Origin: Ensifer oleiphilus
Lineage (GTDB): Bacteria; Pseudomonadota; Alphaproteobacteria; Rhizobiales; Rhizobiaceae
Reading direction: 5' to 3'
NCBI RefSeq assembly: GCF_013371465.1
Contig: NZ_JABWDU010000003.1
Span: 434,001-498,000 of the forward strand
Length of the DNA stretch: 64,000 nt
Below the pieces are notes generated by a model that was not told the origin of the DNA, made no database searches, and worked only from the letters and a program-made list of their open reading frames with translations. Positions 25,549 to 35,700 of this stretch are shown here, in pieces. Within the stretch, counting starts at the first letter, position 1, and every line of letters begins with the position of its first letter. The position numbers and the translations under genes were made by a program.

Positions 25549-26994
25549 TTGAACGTGGGGAAAACCTTAAAAAGCGGATTGTTTTCCATTCTGCTCGCTT
25601 CAACCGTGTTCGCGGGGAGTGCCGCCCAAGCGATGACGCTCAGGGAAGCGCTTCAAATCGCAATGGAATCGAACCCTGAAATCGGGCAGTCGATGGAGAA
25701 CCGCGAGGCGATCGAGTTCGAACTTCGCCAAGCCCGCGGCCTCTATCTACCGAGCGTCGATCTGGAGGCTTCGACGGGCGCGCGCCATCTCGAGGACAAT
25801 GGGCGCCGGCTCGCCTCCATCGAAAACGATCCGCTCTATCCTTCCGATGTTGGTTTGACCGTAACGCAGAAATTGTTCGATGGCGGTGCCCGACGGGCGG
25901 AGTTGGAGCGGCAGGCTGCACGCGTCGATAGCGCCTCCTTCCGTGTCCTGGAGCGCTCCGAAACGATCGGCTTGCAGATTGTACGCGAATACTTCGAATA
26001 CATTCTCCAGCAGCAGATCGTAGCGGAGGCTCGCAAAAACGTCGGCGTGCATCAGTCGATCCTGTCGGACATCAGCTCGCTGATATCGGGCGGCGCTTTG
26101 ACCGATGCCGATCGCCAGCAAGCAAGTGAACGGCTACTTGCCGCAAAGGCTCGCCTGCAGGAGGCAGAAGAATCCCTCGACACCGTCAAAATCAGCTTCA
26201 ATCGCCTTGTCGGACAGCCGCTGACCAAGCCGTCCATGCCCAAGTCGGTTGCTGGCGTCCTGCCCAACACGCTGGAGACGGCGATCGGGATCGCCCGCTC
26301 GAACAATCCACGCATCAAGGCCGCTGATGCCGACATCAGTGTCGCCGATTCGCAGGTCAAGGCCGCGCGCTCGACCATGCTTCCCGAGGTCTTTGCCGAA
26401 GGGCGCGTGCGCACAGGCAATGATATTGACGGCTCGACTGGCAATACCTGGGACGCGCAGGCGCGGATCGTCGCGAAGTGGAATCTGTACCGCGGCGGCA
26501 TCGACATCGCCAACGAACAGGAACAGATGCGTCGATCGAGCGAGCAGCGGCTGGTGTTTCACCAGGCGCATCGCGACGTCGAGGAAGCAGTTCGCATTTC
26601 TTGGGAACGCCGCACAAGCCAATACGACATCGCGCGCACACTGAATGCACAAACTCAGATGAACGTGCAACTCGTCGAGTCTTATCGTGAACAGCTCAAA
26701 GTCGGCCAGCGCTCGTTGCTCGACGTGCTGGGCGCGCAGAATGCGCGCTTCAACACCAGTATCCTGGCGAAGACCGCGCAGTACGCAGCCTTGTTTGCCG
26801 AATATCGCCTGCTGGCCGCGACTGGACAACTTTTGTCGACGATGCAGATCAAGGCACCGGCTCAATCCGAAGCCTACGCGCGCGCCGAGTTCAATGTGCC
26901 AGCCACGCCAGCTACAGAAACCTATCGCCGTGTCCCGTCGCGCCAGACAAACGACTTGCCTCTCGACTTGTTGGCGCCGATTCGGCAAAAATAA
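25549..26994 (+). CDS. TolC-family outer membrane efflux/secretion channel (LapE-like)
   Basis: 481 residues from a TTG start (GTG at 25555 is an alternative). A signal peptide ends near SAAQA, followed by the TolC opening MTLREALQIAMESNPEIGQSM. The two repeated coiled-coil halves are present: helix motifs DLEASTGARH, VTQKLFDGGARRAELERQAAR and, in the second half, WNLYRGGIDIANEQEQ. The segment VGQRSLLDVLGAQN near the end is typical of type I secretion channels. It forms the outer-membrane pore for the RTX adhesin exporter with the ABC protein and adaptor encoded just downstream. Confidence 0.92.
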   Translation: MNVGKTLKSGLFSILLASTVFAGSAAQAMTLREALQIAMESNPEIGQSMENREAIEFELRQARGLYLPSVDLEASTGARHLEDNGRRLASIENDPLYPSDVGLTVTQKLFDGGARRAELERQAARVDSASFRVLERSETIGLQIVREYFEYILQQQIVAEARKNVGVHQSILSDISSLISGGALTDADRQQASERLLAAKARLQEAEESLDTVKISFNRLVGQPLTKPSMPKSVAGVLPNTLETAIGIARSNNPRIKAADADISVADSQVKAARSTMLPEVFAEGRVRTGNDIDGSTGNTWDAQARIVAKWNLYRGGIDIANEQEQMRRSSEQRLVFHQAHRDVEEAVRISWERRTSQYDIARTLNAQTQMNVQLVESYREQLKVGQRSLLDVLGAQNARFNTSILAKTAQYAALFAEYRLLAATGQLLSTMQIKAPAQSEAYARAEFNVPATPATETYRRVPSRQTNDLPLDLLAPIRQK

Positions 26995-27021
26995 TAGTTG
27001 TCGTGAGGGCGGGCACAACCG

Positions 27022-29205
27022 GTGGTAATGCAAGGTATCGACAGGCATGCGCAGATTGGCCCGACCCTGACCGGCTTTTCCGAGGCGTTCAAGGAGATTT
27101 GCATCTTCTTGAACCGTCCCTCGTCAGACAGTGTGCTCTATTCCGACGTCCCGTTCGACGCACGGTCGCCGAGCGTTGAAGACGTGTCTCGCATAGCCGA
27201 ACGGGTGGGCCTGGAGACGGAACTCGTCTCGAAGCGCGCGCTTGCCAATCGCGATTTCGTATTCCCGCTGCTGCTCATCTTTCGCGACGGCAGCGCCAGG
27301 GCGTTGCTGGAAGAGGCTCTGGACGGCACGCTCAGCCTTTCGAACAGGGTGGGCAGGCCCGACGAACCGGCGATCAAATTGTCTGATCTACAACTCGGCG
27401 GGCTCGCCTATGCCGTGTCGTTCTCTGCCACCTATTTGAATGCGGCGGCCGGCCGGGGTGTGGGCGAGGCGCGCAGCATCGACCGCCGGCACTGGTTGAC
27501 CTCGACGATCAAGCCCTTCTGGCAAGCCTATGTGCAGGTGGCGATCGCGGCATTTTTCATCAACGTCCTGGCGCTAGCGGCACCCCTTTTCACGATGAAC
27601 GTCTACGATCGCATCCTGCCGAACAAGGCGATCGCGACGCTCTGGGTTCTGGCGCTGGGCATCAGCGCCGCCATCGTCTTCGACTTCCTGTTGAAGACTG
27701 TGCGCGCCGCGCTGATCGACTACGCCGGCCGCAAGGCCGACCTGAAACTCTCCTACATGCTGTTCGAAAAGATCCTGCATGCAACAATGGCCTCGCGGCC
27801 GCCGTCCACCGGAGAATATGCCAACCGGGCGATGCAGTACGAATTCGTGCGCGAGTTTTTCACGTCGAATACGCTCAGCACGATCATCGACAGTCTTTTC
27901 GTTTTCGTCTTCATCGCCGCCATCTATGCGGTCGCGGGCTGGATCGCGCTCATTCCGACGATCGCTTTTATCTTGAGCCTACTGATCGGCTACGTCGCGC
28001 AATATAGGATCGGCCAACGCGTCGCTGCGGCTTCGAACGAATCCGCCCAGCGCCAGGCCCTGCTGGTCGAGACGATCAGCGCGATCGAGACCGTGAAAAC
28101 GCTGCAATCGGAAAAGCAGCTCCTTCGCCGCTGGAACGAACTGGCCAAGCATTCCTCGAACACTTCCGAGCAGATCAAGGAAATCTCCTCCTGGGCGTCG
28201 CACGCAACGCAGTTCGTGCAGCAATTGGTGACGGTCTGTATTGTCGTGGCCGGCGCCTATGAATTCACGGAGGGAAAGATCTCCTCCGGCGCGATCATAG
28301 CCGCGAGCATGTTGGCCGGCCGCGCTGTCGCACCGCTCGGCCAAATTGCCATGACGCTGGCGCGACTGCGCCAGGCGCTGCTGTCGCTGCGGATCCTGAA
28401 TGCGGTGATGGAGCAGCCGGAGGATCGACCCGATACCATCGGTTTCGTCAATCGCGAGATCCGCAACGGCAGCATTACCTTCGTCAATCTCGAATTCGCC
28501 TATCCCGGCAACGACCACAAGGTCGTCAGCGGTATGAACGTATCGATCAAGGCGGGGGAGCGGGTCGGCATCATCGGTCGCATCGGTTCCGGAAAGACGA
28601 CGATCGGCCGCCTCCTGGCCGGTCTCTATCCGCCAAGCGCCGGACGCATCCTGCTCGATGGCGTCGATATCCGGCAACTGCACCCCTCCGTCGTTCGCTC
28701 GGCGGTCTCGTTCGTGTCGCAGAATTCCGACCTTTTCTCGGGCACCATCAAGGAAAACCTCCTGATGGCGAATCCAACCGCGAGCGATGAAGAAGTGGTC
28801 GCGGCGGCGCGACTTGCCGGGGTCGACGAATTCGTTTCCTACCATCCGCTCGGCTACGACATGCCTGTGGGAGAGCGCGGTTCGCAGCTTTCCGGCGGGC
28901 AGCGGCAGGCGGTTGCCATCGCCCGGCTGCTGTTGCGAAAGCCGAAGATCGTTTTTCTCGATGAACCCTCCGGGGCAATGGACCTCGCCAGCGAACGCGA
29001 GCTGATCAACAAACTCTCCAATGTTTTCAGCAGCGATGTCACGCTTGTGATCTCGACGCATCGCCACAGCATGTTGAGCCTCGTCGATCGGCTACTCGTC
29101 CTTGACCGCGGGCGCGTCGTGGCCGATGGTCCGAAGGCCGAGGTGATCGAGCAGTTGCAAAGGCGGCCCGGTCCTTCCGCCCCACCTTCGGGAGCCGGCC
29201 TATGA
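27022..29205 (+). CDS. type I secretion system permease/ATPase (LapB-like)
   Basis: 727 residues (GTG at 27022; ATG at 27028 is an alternative). The first ~130 residues form a peptidase-C39-like domain lacking the catalytic Cys (a CLD). Next come five to six membrane helices in the ABC-transmembrane region (about 160-450) and a C-terminal ATPase with Walker A GRIGSGKTT, signature LSGGQRQAVAIARLL and Walker B IVFLDEPSGAMD. The C39-like N-terminus is typical of exporters of giant RTX adhesins (LapB, HlyB). It sits directly after the TolC gene and before the HlyD-type adaptor. The probable cargo is the 1920-residue adhesin. Confidence 0.93.
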   Translation: MVMQGIDRHAQIGPTLTGFSEAFKEICIFLNRPSSDSVLYSDVPFDARSPSVEDVSRIAERVGLETELVSKRALANRDFVFPLLLIFRDGSARALLEEALDGTLSLSNRVGRPDEPAIKLSDLQLGGLAYAVSFSATYLNAAAGRGVGEARSIDRRHWLTSTIKPFWQAYVQVAIAAFFINVLALAAPLFTMNVYDRILPNKAIATLWVLALGISAAIVFDFLLKTVRAALIDYAGRKADLKLSYMLFEKILHATMASRPPSTGEYANRAMQYEFVREFFTSNTLSTIIDSLFVFVFIAAIYAVAGWIALIPTIAFILSLLIGYVAQYRIGQRVAAASNESAQRQALLVETISAIETVKTLQSEKQLLRRWNELAKHSSNTSEQIKEISSWASHATQFVQQLVTVCIVVAGAYEFTEGKISSGAIIAASMLAGRAVAPLGQIAMTLARLRQALLSLRILNAVMEQPEDRPDTIGFVNREIRNGSITFVNLEFAYPGNDHKVVSGMNVSIKAGERVGIIGRIGSGKTTIGRLLAGLYPPSAGRILLDGVDIRQLHPSVVRSAVSFVSQNSDLFSGTIKENLLMANPTASDEEVVAAARLAGVDEFVSYHPLGYDMPVGERGSQLSGGQRQAVAIARLLLRKPKIVFLDEPSGAMDLASERELINKLSNVFSSDVTLVISTHRHSMLSLVDRLLVLDRGRVVADGPKAEVIEQLQRRPGPSAPPSGAGL

Positions 29206-29265
29206 TGCACGTCATCTGCACAAGCGCGAGACGAAGCCAGTCGACACGTGGCGGAAGGTGCCAGC

Positions 29266-30546
29266 ATGACTGAGAAACCGCCGCTTGCCGCACGCGCGGG
29301 GCTGCTTGTCGTAGGCTTGCTGATCAGTTCCTTTGTCGCCTGGGCAGCGATCGCCGAGGTGGATGAGATCGCGCGAGGAGAAGGCAAGGTCATCCCGGTC
29401 TCAAAGACGCAGATCATCCAGTCCAGTGAACCGGGCATCGTGCGCGAGATCGCGGTGCAGCCCGGACAGGTCGTTCGCCGCGGCGATCTGATCCTGCGGC
29501 TTGACGACACTGCGAGCGGCTCCTCGCTTGGCGAACTTGAGGCGAAGGCGCGATCATTGCGTGCGCAAATCGCGCGGCTGGAGCTCGAGGAGACCGGTGC
29601 CTACGACGCAAAATACGAATGTCCTGAGGAAATCACCAAGGTAGCACCGGCCATATGCACCAACGAAGAGCAGCTGCTTAAAGCCAAAGCCGGGAATTTC
29701 AACAACAAGCTGTCGGTCATGCAGGCACGTGAAGGCCAGCGCCAGAAGGAATTGGCCGAAGCACAGGCGAATATCAATCGGCTGGGCGAGAGCTTGCAGT
29801 TAACCGAGCGCGAGCAGGAACTGCTCGCGCCGATGGTAAAGCGTAAGCTCGTCGCGCAGACCGAGTCGCTCAGGGTTGAGAAGGAGCTGACCGATACTCG
29901 GGGTCAGCTCGCCCTCTGGAAGGAGTCGGTCGGAAAGCTGGAGGAGGCAGTCAGGGAAGCAACCCTGCAAGTGTCGGAGCTTTCGCTGCAACTGAAGCAG
30001 GAAGCCCTGGCGGAGAAAACCGAGGCACTTTCACAACTTTCCGTCATCGATGAAACCATCCGCGGCGCCAGCAGCCGGGTCGCAAACACCGACATTCGTT
30101 CGCCGGTCGACGGCATCATCAACACGCTTGATGTCAACACGGTCGGCGCCTATGTGACGCCCGGCGGCGTAATTGCCGGCGTCGTCCCGACGTCGGAGAT
30201 TTTGCTTGTCGAGGCACGGCTTTCTCCGCGGGATGTTGCCTTCGTGCGCCCCGGTCAGCCGGCGCTGATCAAGATATCGGCCTATGATTTCTCGATCTAT
30301 GGCGGCCTCGGCGGTGTCGTCGAGACCGTCAGCGCAGACAGCCTTGTCGATCAGAACAACGGCGAAACCTACTACCTCGTACGCGTCAAGACCGACACGG
30401 CCGCGCTCATGAAGGATGGCCGCGAATATGCTATCATGCCCGGCATGATTGCATCGGTGGATATCATGACGGGCAAGAAGACGATCCTTGCGTATCTGAT
30501 GAAACCGATCAACAAGGCGCGCGAGGAAGCTCTGCGGGAGCGTTGA
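29266..30546 (+). CDS. HlyD-family type I secretion membrane fusion protein (LapC-like)
   Basis: About 426 residues from the ATG at 29266, preceded by GGAAGGTG; a GTG at 29248 would add six residues. One N-terminal membrane helix (GLLVVGLLISSFVAWAAIAE) precedes the HlyD start motif GEGKVIPVSKTQIIQSSEPG. A long periplasmic coiled-coil hairpin (about 85-260) and a barrel domain with IRSPVDGIINTL follow. It joins the inner-membrane ABC exporter to the TolC-type channel. Only three bases separate its stop from the next gene. Confidence 0.92.
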   Translation: MTEKPPLAARAGLLVVGLLISSFVAWAAIAEVDEIARGEGKVIPVSKTQIIQSSEPGIVREIAVQPGQVVRRGDLILRLDDTASGSSLGELEAKARSLRAQIARLELEETGAYDAKYECPEEITKVAPAICTNEEQLLKAKAGNFNNKLSVMQAREGQRQKELAEAQANINRLGESLQLTEREQELLAPMVKRKLVAQTESLRVEKELTDTRGQLALWKESVGKLEEAVREATLQVSELSLQLKQEALAEKTEALSQLSVIDETIRGASSRVANTDIRSPVDGIINTLDVNTVGAYVTPGGVIAGVVPTSEILLVEARLSPRDVAFVRPGQPALIKISAYDFSIYGGLGGVVETVSADSLVDQNNGETYYLVRVKTDTAALMKDGREYAIMPGMIASVDIMTGKKTILAYLMKPINKAREEALRER

Positions 30547-30549
30547 CCA

Positions 30550-31158
30550 ATGAACGAGACGCCGCCTCCCCCGTCCGAAAAGGACTTGAGTGCGCTGCGG
30601 TTTCGCGTCGTCAACGTCGGCGGTCAGCGCCACGGAATTAAGCTTGAGGAGATCTATTGGCAGAGTCTTGGCGAGCTTGCCGCGCGACATGGCCGCAAGC
30701 TCGCCGATATCGTTGCCGCCTGCGAAAGTGAACTTGAGGGCGCAGGCAACCTGACGGCGCGGCTACGCTATATCGCCACCCGTCACCTGCGCGACGAGCT
30801 TTCGTCGGCCAAGTCACGCAGCAATCTGGCTGTTGTCACGAGCCAGGTCCGTGCGAGCCCATCGCCAGCCTTTGCGCTTACTGGGAATAAGCATATCATT
30901 GCCTACAACCCCGCATTCCTCTCCTTCGTCCAATCTCGCGTCTTCGGCGCGCAGCAACCTCAGGCCGCCCGGAGCTTAAAGCTCTCCTTCGACGTTCAGT
31001 TTGTCGATCTCGTCAGCCGCCTGAAATCGTCTCCCGGCGAGCCGCAATCGGCAGGCTTCACGATAGGCGTCCAGGGGCAGGTTACGCGGGGTAAGCTCAA
31101 CGCCGCCCTGGCCCCACTCTCCGACCAGGACGTGATCATCGGCTTTATCCTGACCTGA
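30550..31158 (+). CDS. ribbon-helix-helix protein with a PAS-like C-terminal part
   Basis: 202 residues. The N-terminal ~85 residues resemble the RHH_4 family: FRVVNVGGQRHGIKLEEIYW, then LGELAARHGRKLADIVA, and NLTARLRYIATRHLRDEL. The C-terminal ~100 residues (AFALTGNKHIIAYNPAFLSF ... GKLNAALAPLSDQDVIIGFI) have the look of a PAS-type sensor fold. The start lies three bases after the HlyD-adaptor stop, so the gene is almost certainly co-expressed with the exporter. A DNA-binding or sensory regulator of the adhesin locus is an inference; its target is unknown. Confidence 0.7.
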   Translation: MNETPPPPSEKDLSALRFRVVNVGGQRHGIKLEEIYWQSLGELAARHGRKLADIVAACESELEGAGNLTARLRYIATRHLRDELSSAKSRSNLAVVTSQVRASPSPAFALTGNKHIIAYNPAFLSFVQSRVFGAQQPQAARSLKLSFDVQFVDLVSRLKSSPGEPQSAGFTIGVQGQVTRGKLNAALAPLSDQDVIIGFILT

Positions 31159-31257
31159 TGACGCGGGACCATCGCCGCCGCAGCGCGTGTTGAGACTAAA
31201 GCGGTGATTTCGAGCGGCCACCGGTGGGGCGAAAGGTTCAGCGTTTATCGATGAGGT

Positions 31258-32187
31258 TCAGCGAAGCGCGATACCCTCGCCGGGCATGACATCGAGCATT
31301 GGCGCCGTCGACGCGACCTTGTCGCCGGCCGACTTGACACCGTGGATCCAGGAACGGTCGGCGCTGACAGAAAAGAGCGGCTGGTAGTTGGGCAGCGCGC
31401 TGTCGAGCTTCACCTCGTCGCTCAGATTGTCGAGGATGAAGTGGCCCTGGCTGGTCGTGATCGCGAGCACGGCGTGATAGAAATTGCGTTTGACATCGCG
31501 GAGAACGACGATCGCCATGGCTTCCGACGGGAGGCCGGCCGCTTTCAGAGCGGCCATCTTCAGGATCGCATAGTCCTCACAATCCCCCTTGCCGCGGCCG
31601 AGAATTTCGTCCGGGGTCGCCCAATAGTCCTTGGAGCCGTAGTTTTCGGCGTCTGGCTGGTAGCGAATGAGCCGGTTGACGGTCCGGTTGATGCCGCTGA
31701 TCTTGTGCCTGAAGGCGAGATTTTCAGCGTTTTCGACCGCTTTGCCGAGGATGTCGCGGGCGGCACAACCGCTCTGTTGTGCGCAGTGGCTAAAATCAGC
31801 CGCGGCAACCGTCGGAAAGACAGTCTTCCATTTGCGGGCGATAGGGATCGAAGCGACGCGAAAGGCGACGGAGTGAAAGACTGCGGAGGGGACCGACCGC
31901 GCCGGAGTCCGGTTGCCAATGTTGGCTCGCGTCGTTATCGCCACATTCTGGACCTGTTGGCGCTTGAACGCTTCGGACGCTTGGTTCGACAAGGCGCCGA
32001 TGACCTGCGTGGCCACAGCAGCCAACGGGCTTGCAAGACTCATCATATGCTGGACAAGAGCGGGCTGAGGCATGCCGCCTTGTCCGGCCTGCACGGGCGA
32101 TGTTGCAAAAAGCGACCCCAGGACGATCGCAATCGCCGTAGACTTCAGGTATTTCGCGCAGTGGTTCCAGCTCTTTTTGTTCATCAC
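31258..32187 (-). CDS. lapG: LapG-like periplasmic transglutaminase-type cysteine protease
   Basis: 309 residues (ATG at 32187; the second Met at 32184 is equally possible). A signal peptide ends near PVQA-G. The bacterial transglutaminase-like cysteine protease fold carries the triad C203 (GKGDCEDYAILK), H238 (FYHAVLA) and D253 (FILDNLSD), with spacings like those of P. fluorescens LapG. The ~95 residues between the signal peptide and this domain are longer than usual. LapG cleaves the N-terminal retention module of LapA adhesins and releases them. Here the adhesin gene is divergent, and an AAG-type site exists in it at residues 144-146. Confidence 0.9.
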   Translation of the reverse strand: MMNKKSWNHCAKYLKSTAIAIVLGSLFATSPVQAGQGGMPQPALVQHMMSLASPLAAVATQVIGALSNQASEAFKRQQVQNVAITTRANIGNRTPARSVPSAVFHSVAFRVASIPIARKWKTVFPTVAAADFSHCAQQSGCAARDILGKAVENAENLAFRHKISGINRTVNRLIRYQPDAENYGSKDYWATPDEILGRGKGDCEDYAILKMAALKAAGLPSEAMAIVVLRDVKRNFYHAVLAITTSQGHFILDNLSDEVKLDSALPNYQPLFSVSADRSWIHGVKSAGDKVASTAPMLDVMPGEGIALR

Positions 32188-32555
32188 CGTGCCTCTCGTT
32201 GCATGAAGGCACTCTACGAATGAAAAGAAAAACTCCGGTAAAGCGGCATGGACTATATAGTATGTCCCGTAACAATACGTATTTCATAAAATTTTATTCA
32301 AATTTTATACTTGTGTATTGCTTTGGATCACTAGGGGATTTTCGTCAAACTCCAGACTTCGCCCCCATGAGGCCTTGCAACAGCCGGCACCAGGCCGCTC
32401 GCGGCTTGCCTGGCGGAAACGCTTTCATCGAGGAGGAAGTCCGGGACAACCCGGTTCGGTCGATCGCGTGAATTCCGGTACTGCTCCGTCGGGACGGCAG
32501 CACTTGCTTGGTCGAACTCTGACGCGCCGTCCGGACACTGGTTTCGCACCCATGA

Positions 32556-32594
32556 CCAAAATTGTTAAGATTGAATCAATCTAACCAATTTTGG
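32556..32594. repeat. 39-base imperfect palindrome upstream of the adhesin gene
   Basis: The outer arms CCAAAATTG and CAATTTTGG match perfectly; the inner arms AGATTGA and TCAATCT also match, with two mismatched positions between outer and inner arms. The total span of 39 bases is large for a single dimer site and could bind a tetramer or two dimers. Confidence 0.6.
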
Positions 32595-32600
32595 GTATTA

Positions 32601-32616
32601 GCATAACATATTATGC
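32601..32616. repeat. second dyad upstream of the adhesin gene
   Basis: GCATAACATATTATGC: perfect 6-base arms around a CATA centre, seven bases after the larger palindrome. AT-rich and close to where a promoter would be expected. Confidence 0.55.
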
Positions 32617-32700
32617 GATTTCTCGATAACTCCTCGGGCACCGATTGCGACCGCACCGGCTTGGTGTTTTCTTGCCCGCAAAGGTCGAGGGGTATTTGTT

Positions 32701-35700
32701 ATGGCAACCGAAGGCACCGCAATTTCGAACGAAGCCGCCGCAACTCCGGCAGAGGCAATCGAGCATCACGAAGCAGCAGATGGCAAGGTAGGTCGTCTGG
32801 TGGCGCAGGCCGGCGCTGGCGCGGCGGAAGAGCCACAACTCCTGGACCCGGCAACCGGCACTCCGGCGAAGGGCGCCGAGCCCTCCCTGCAGACGCCACC
32901 GATGCCGGCGACGATCAGCGCTGATGCTTCGAATATCGTGCACTTGCCTGCAGGCGCATCGATCGAAAAGATCAAGGTCGTCGTCGCGGATATCGTTTTG
33001 GAACAGCCTGACGGCTCCACGATCACGGTACAGAACGCCGCATTGAAGGTTCCGACTTTCGTGATTGGAGACGCGGAAATCCCGCGCGAAACTCTCGTGG
33101 CGGTGCTCGGAGAAAACGGCATCAACGTCGCCGCAGGCCCGGATGGCAGCATCAGCGTCGTATCGAACCAGAGCAGCGGCGGCGACTTTTCTGACGCAGA
33201 CGGCGACATTGGCCAGGCCGGCCCGGTCATCGATCTGCTGGCGCCCACTGCGCTACAGTTTCCGGCGCTTGAGGCCACCGAGCTTCTACCCTTCGCGGCC
33301 GACCTGAATGACACCCCCTCGATCATCCCCGATTCCAGCGGCGATCCAAGCGGCATTTTCGTGAGCGACAGGCAGGTCGATGAGGCCGGCGTCGTCGGGG
33401 GATCGCGTGCCGGTGATGGCAGCGCGTCTGTCAGCGGCGTCTTTACCATTTCCGATCCGAATGGCCTCGGCGACATCGCCAGCCTGACCATCAACGGTCA
33501 GACTTTCGCAATTGGTGGTCTCGTCGGCCAGAGCGTTATTGGCCAGTTCGGTACATTGACCATCACCGCCTACGATCCGGTGACCGGCGTGGCGCAATAC
33601 ACCTTCGATCTGGCGAGCCCCGTCTCCAGCTCCGGCATTATCCCCGGCACGAATGTCGAGCAGGACCGCGACATCTTCAACCTGACGGTCACCGATGTTG
33701 ACGGTGCGACCGGCTCCGCCACACTGCGCATCGATGTTGTCGACGACGTGCCGGTGATCGGGATCACCGATCCGGAATCGGCACAAATTGTCGAAGGCCA
33801 GACGCTTTCCGGCAACTGGACGCTTTCGGCCGGTGCCGACGGTGTCAGCACGGTCGACGTGAAGGTCGGCGAGACGACGCAGACGCTGACCTTGACGGCA
33901 GGACAGTCGGTGGCCTTCACGCTTGCCCAGGGCACGCTGACGGTCAATGCCGACAAGACCTGGTCGTTTGCTGCCAACAGCAACCTCAACAATGCGGGCG
34001 GCACCAACGTCACCTTCTCGCTGTCGGCCAAGGATGGTGACAACGACACCACCACCGACAGCCAGACGATCACCATCACCGATGGCGCCGGTCCGACGGT
34101 CGGACCAGAATCGGGAAGCGTCTCGCTCACACTCGACGACCAGAACCTTGTCGACGGCTCGACGCCGGCGGGAGCGGACACGAGCAGCGGCACGATCGGC
34201 TTTGCGGCCGGTTCTGATGCGATCGCCACGATCGTATTCGGCAACACCAGCACCCTCACCGGTGCGCTGACCTGGGAACGGGTCTCCGACACCCAGATCG
34301 TCGGCCGGGCCGGCGGCGTGACCATCGTCACACTCGACCTGGTGCGCAGCGGCGACAGCGCGACGGTGACGGCGACACTTTCCGACAATTACGCCAGCCA
34401 TCCCGGCATCAACGCCGACGACCTGGCCAGCCTCGGCTCGGTCAAGGTCATCGCCTCCGACACCGACGGCGACCAGGCAGAAGGCACCGTCACCGTCTCG
34501 GTCTCCGACGATCTTCCGAAGATCGACATCACCAACCCGACCTCGTCGAGCATTGTCGAGGGACAGTCGCTTTCCGGCAACTGGACGCTTTCGGCCGGTG
34601 CGGACGGCGTCAGCACCGTCGACGTGAAGGTCGGCGACACCACAAAGACGTTGACGCTTGCCGCGAACCAGAAGGTGGAGTTCGTCCTTGCCGAAGGCAA
34701 GCTGACGGTCAACGCAGACAAAACCTGGTCGTTTGCGTCCAACGGCAACCTCAACAATGCCAATGGCGCCAACGTCACCTTCTCGCTGTCGGCCAAGGAT
34801 GGCGACAACGACACCACCAGCGACAGCCAGACGATCACCATCACCGATGGCGCCGGCCCGACGGTCGCACCGGGATCGGCAAACGTCTCGCTGACGCTCG
34901 ACGACCAGAACCTCTCGGACGGCTCGACGCCTTCAGGTCCCGACACCAGCAGCAGCACGATCACCTTCACCCCCGGTTCGGACGCGATCGCCACGAGCGC
35001 GTTCGGCACCGACATCAGCGGCCTGATCGGCGGATTGACCTGGCAGCGCGTCTCCGCCACCCAGATCGTCGGCCGCGTCGGCGGGATCGCCATCGTCACC
35101 CTCGACCTGGTGCCCGGCGCAAACAGCGCGACGGTAAAGGCGACGCTCAACGACAACTACGCCAGCCATCCCGGCGTCAATGTCGACGACCTGGCAAGCC
35201 TCGGCTCGGTCAAGGTCATCGCCTCCGACACCGACGGCGACACCGCCGAAAGCACGGTCAACCTGTCGGTCTCCGACGATCTTCCGAAGATCGACATCAC
35301 CAACCCGGCCTCGTCGAGCATTGTCGAGGGACAGTCGCTTTCCGGCAACTGGACGCTTTCGGCCGGTGCGGACGGTGTCAGCACCGTGGACGTGAAGGTC
35401 GGCGACACCACAAAGACGTTGACGCTTGCCGCGAACCAGAAGGTGGAGTTCGTCCTTGCCGAAGGCAAGCTGACGGTCAACGCAGACAAAACCTGGTCGT
35501 TTACGTCCAACGGCAACCTCAACAATGCCAACGGTGCCAACGTGACCTTCTCGCTGTCGGCCAAGGACGGCGACAACGACACCACCAGCGACAGCCAGAC
35601 GATCACCATCACCGATGGCGCCGGACCGACGGCGACGGACAACAGCGCCTTGATCACTGTTCACGAGAAGGGTCTCGACAACGCCAACGCCCTGGGCAGC

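Larger units (their letters stand above)
32188..32700. promoter_or_regulatory. divergent promoter region of the LapG-like gene and the adhesin
   Basis: 513 bases with no gene. It is strikingly AT-rich at 32255-32335 and 32555-32630. It holds a long imperfect dyad at 32556-32594 and a perfect 6-base-arm dyad at 32601-32616, both 85-145 bases upstream of the adhesin start. A GAGGGG ribosome-binding site lies eight bases before the ATG at 32701. These are good candidates for operators controlling adhesin expression. Confidence 0.6.

Noticed and set aside
33748-35632. CRISPR-like or assembly-duplication reading of the repeated DNA
   Set aside because: The repeats are 765-768 bases, in frame, within one coding sequence and differ by substitutions. 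They are protein-domain repeats, not a spacer array, and the differences argue against a simple assembly error.
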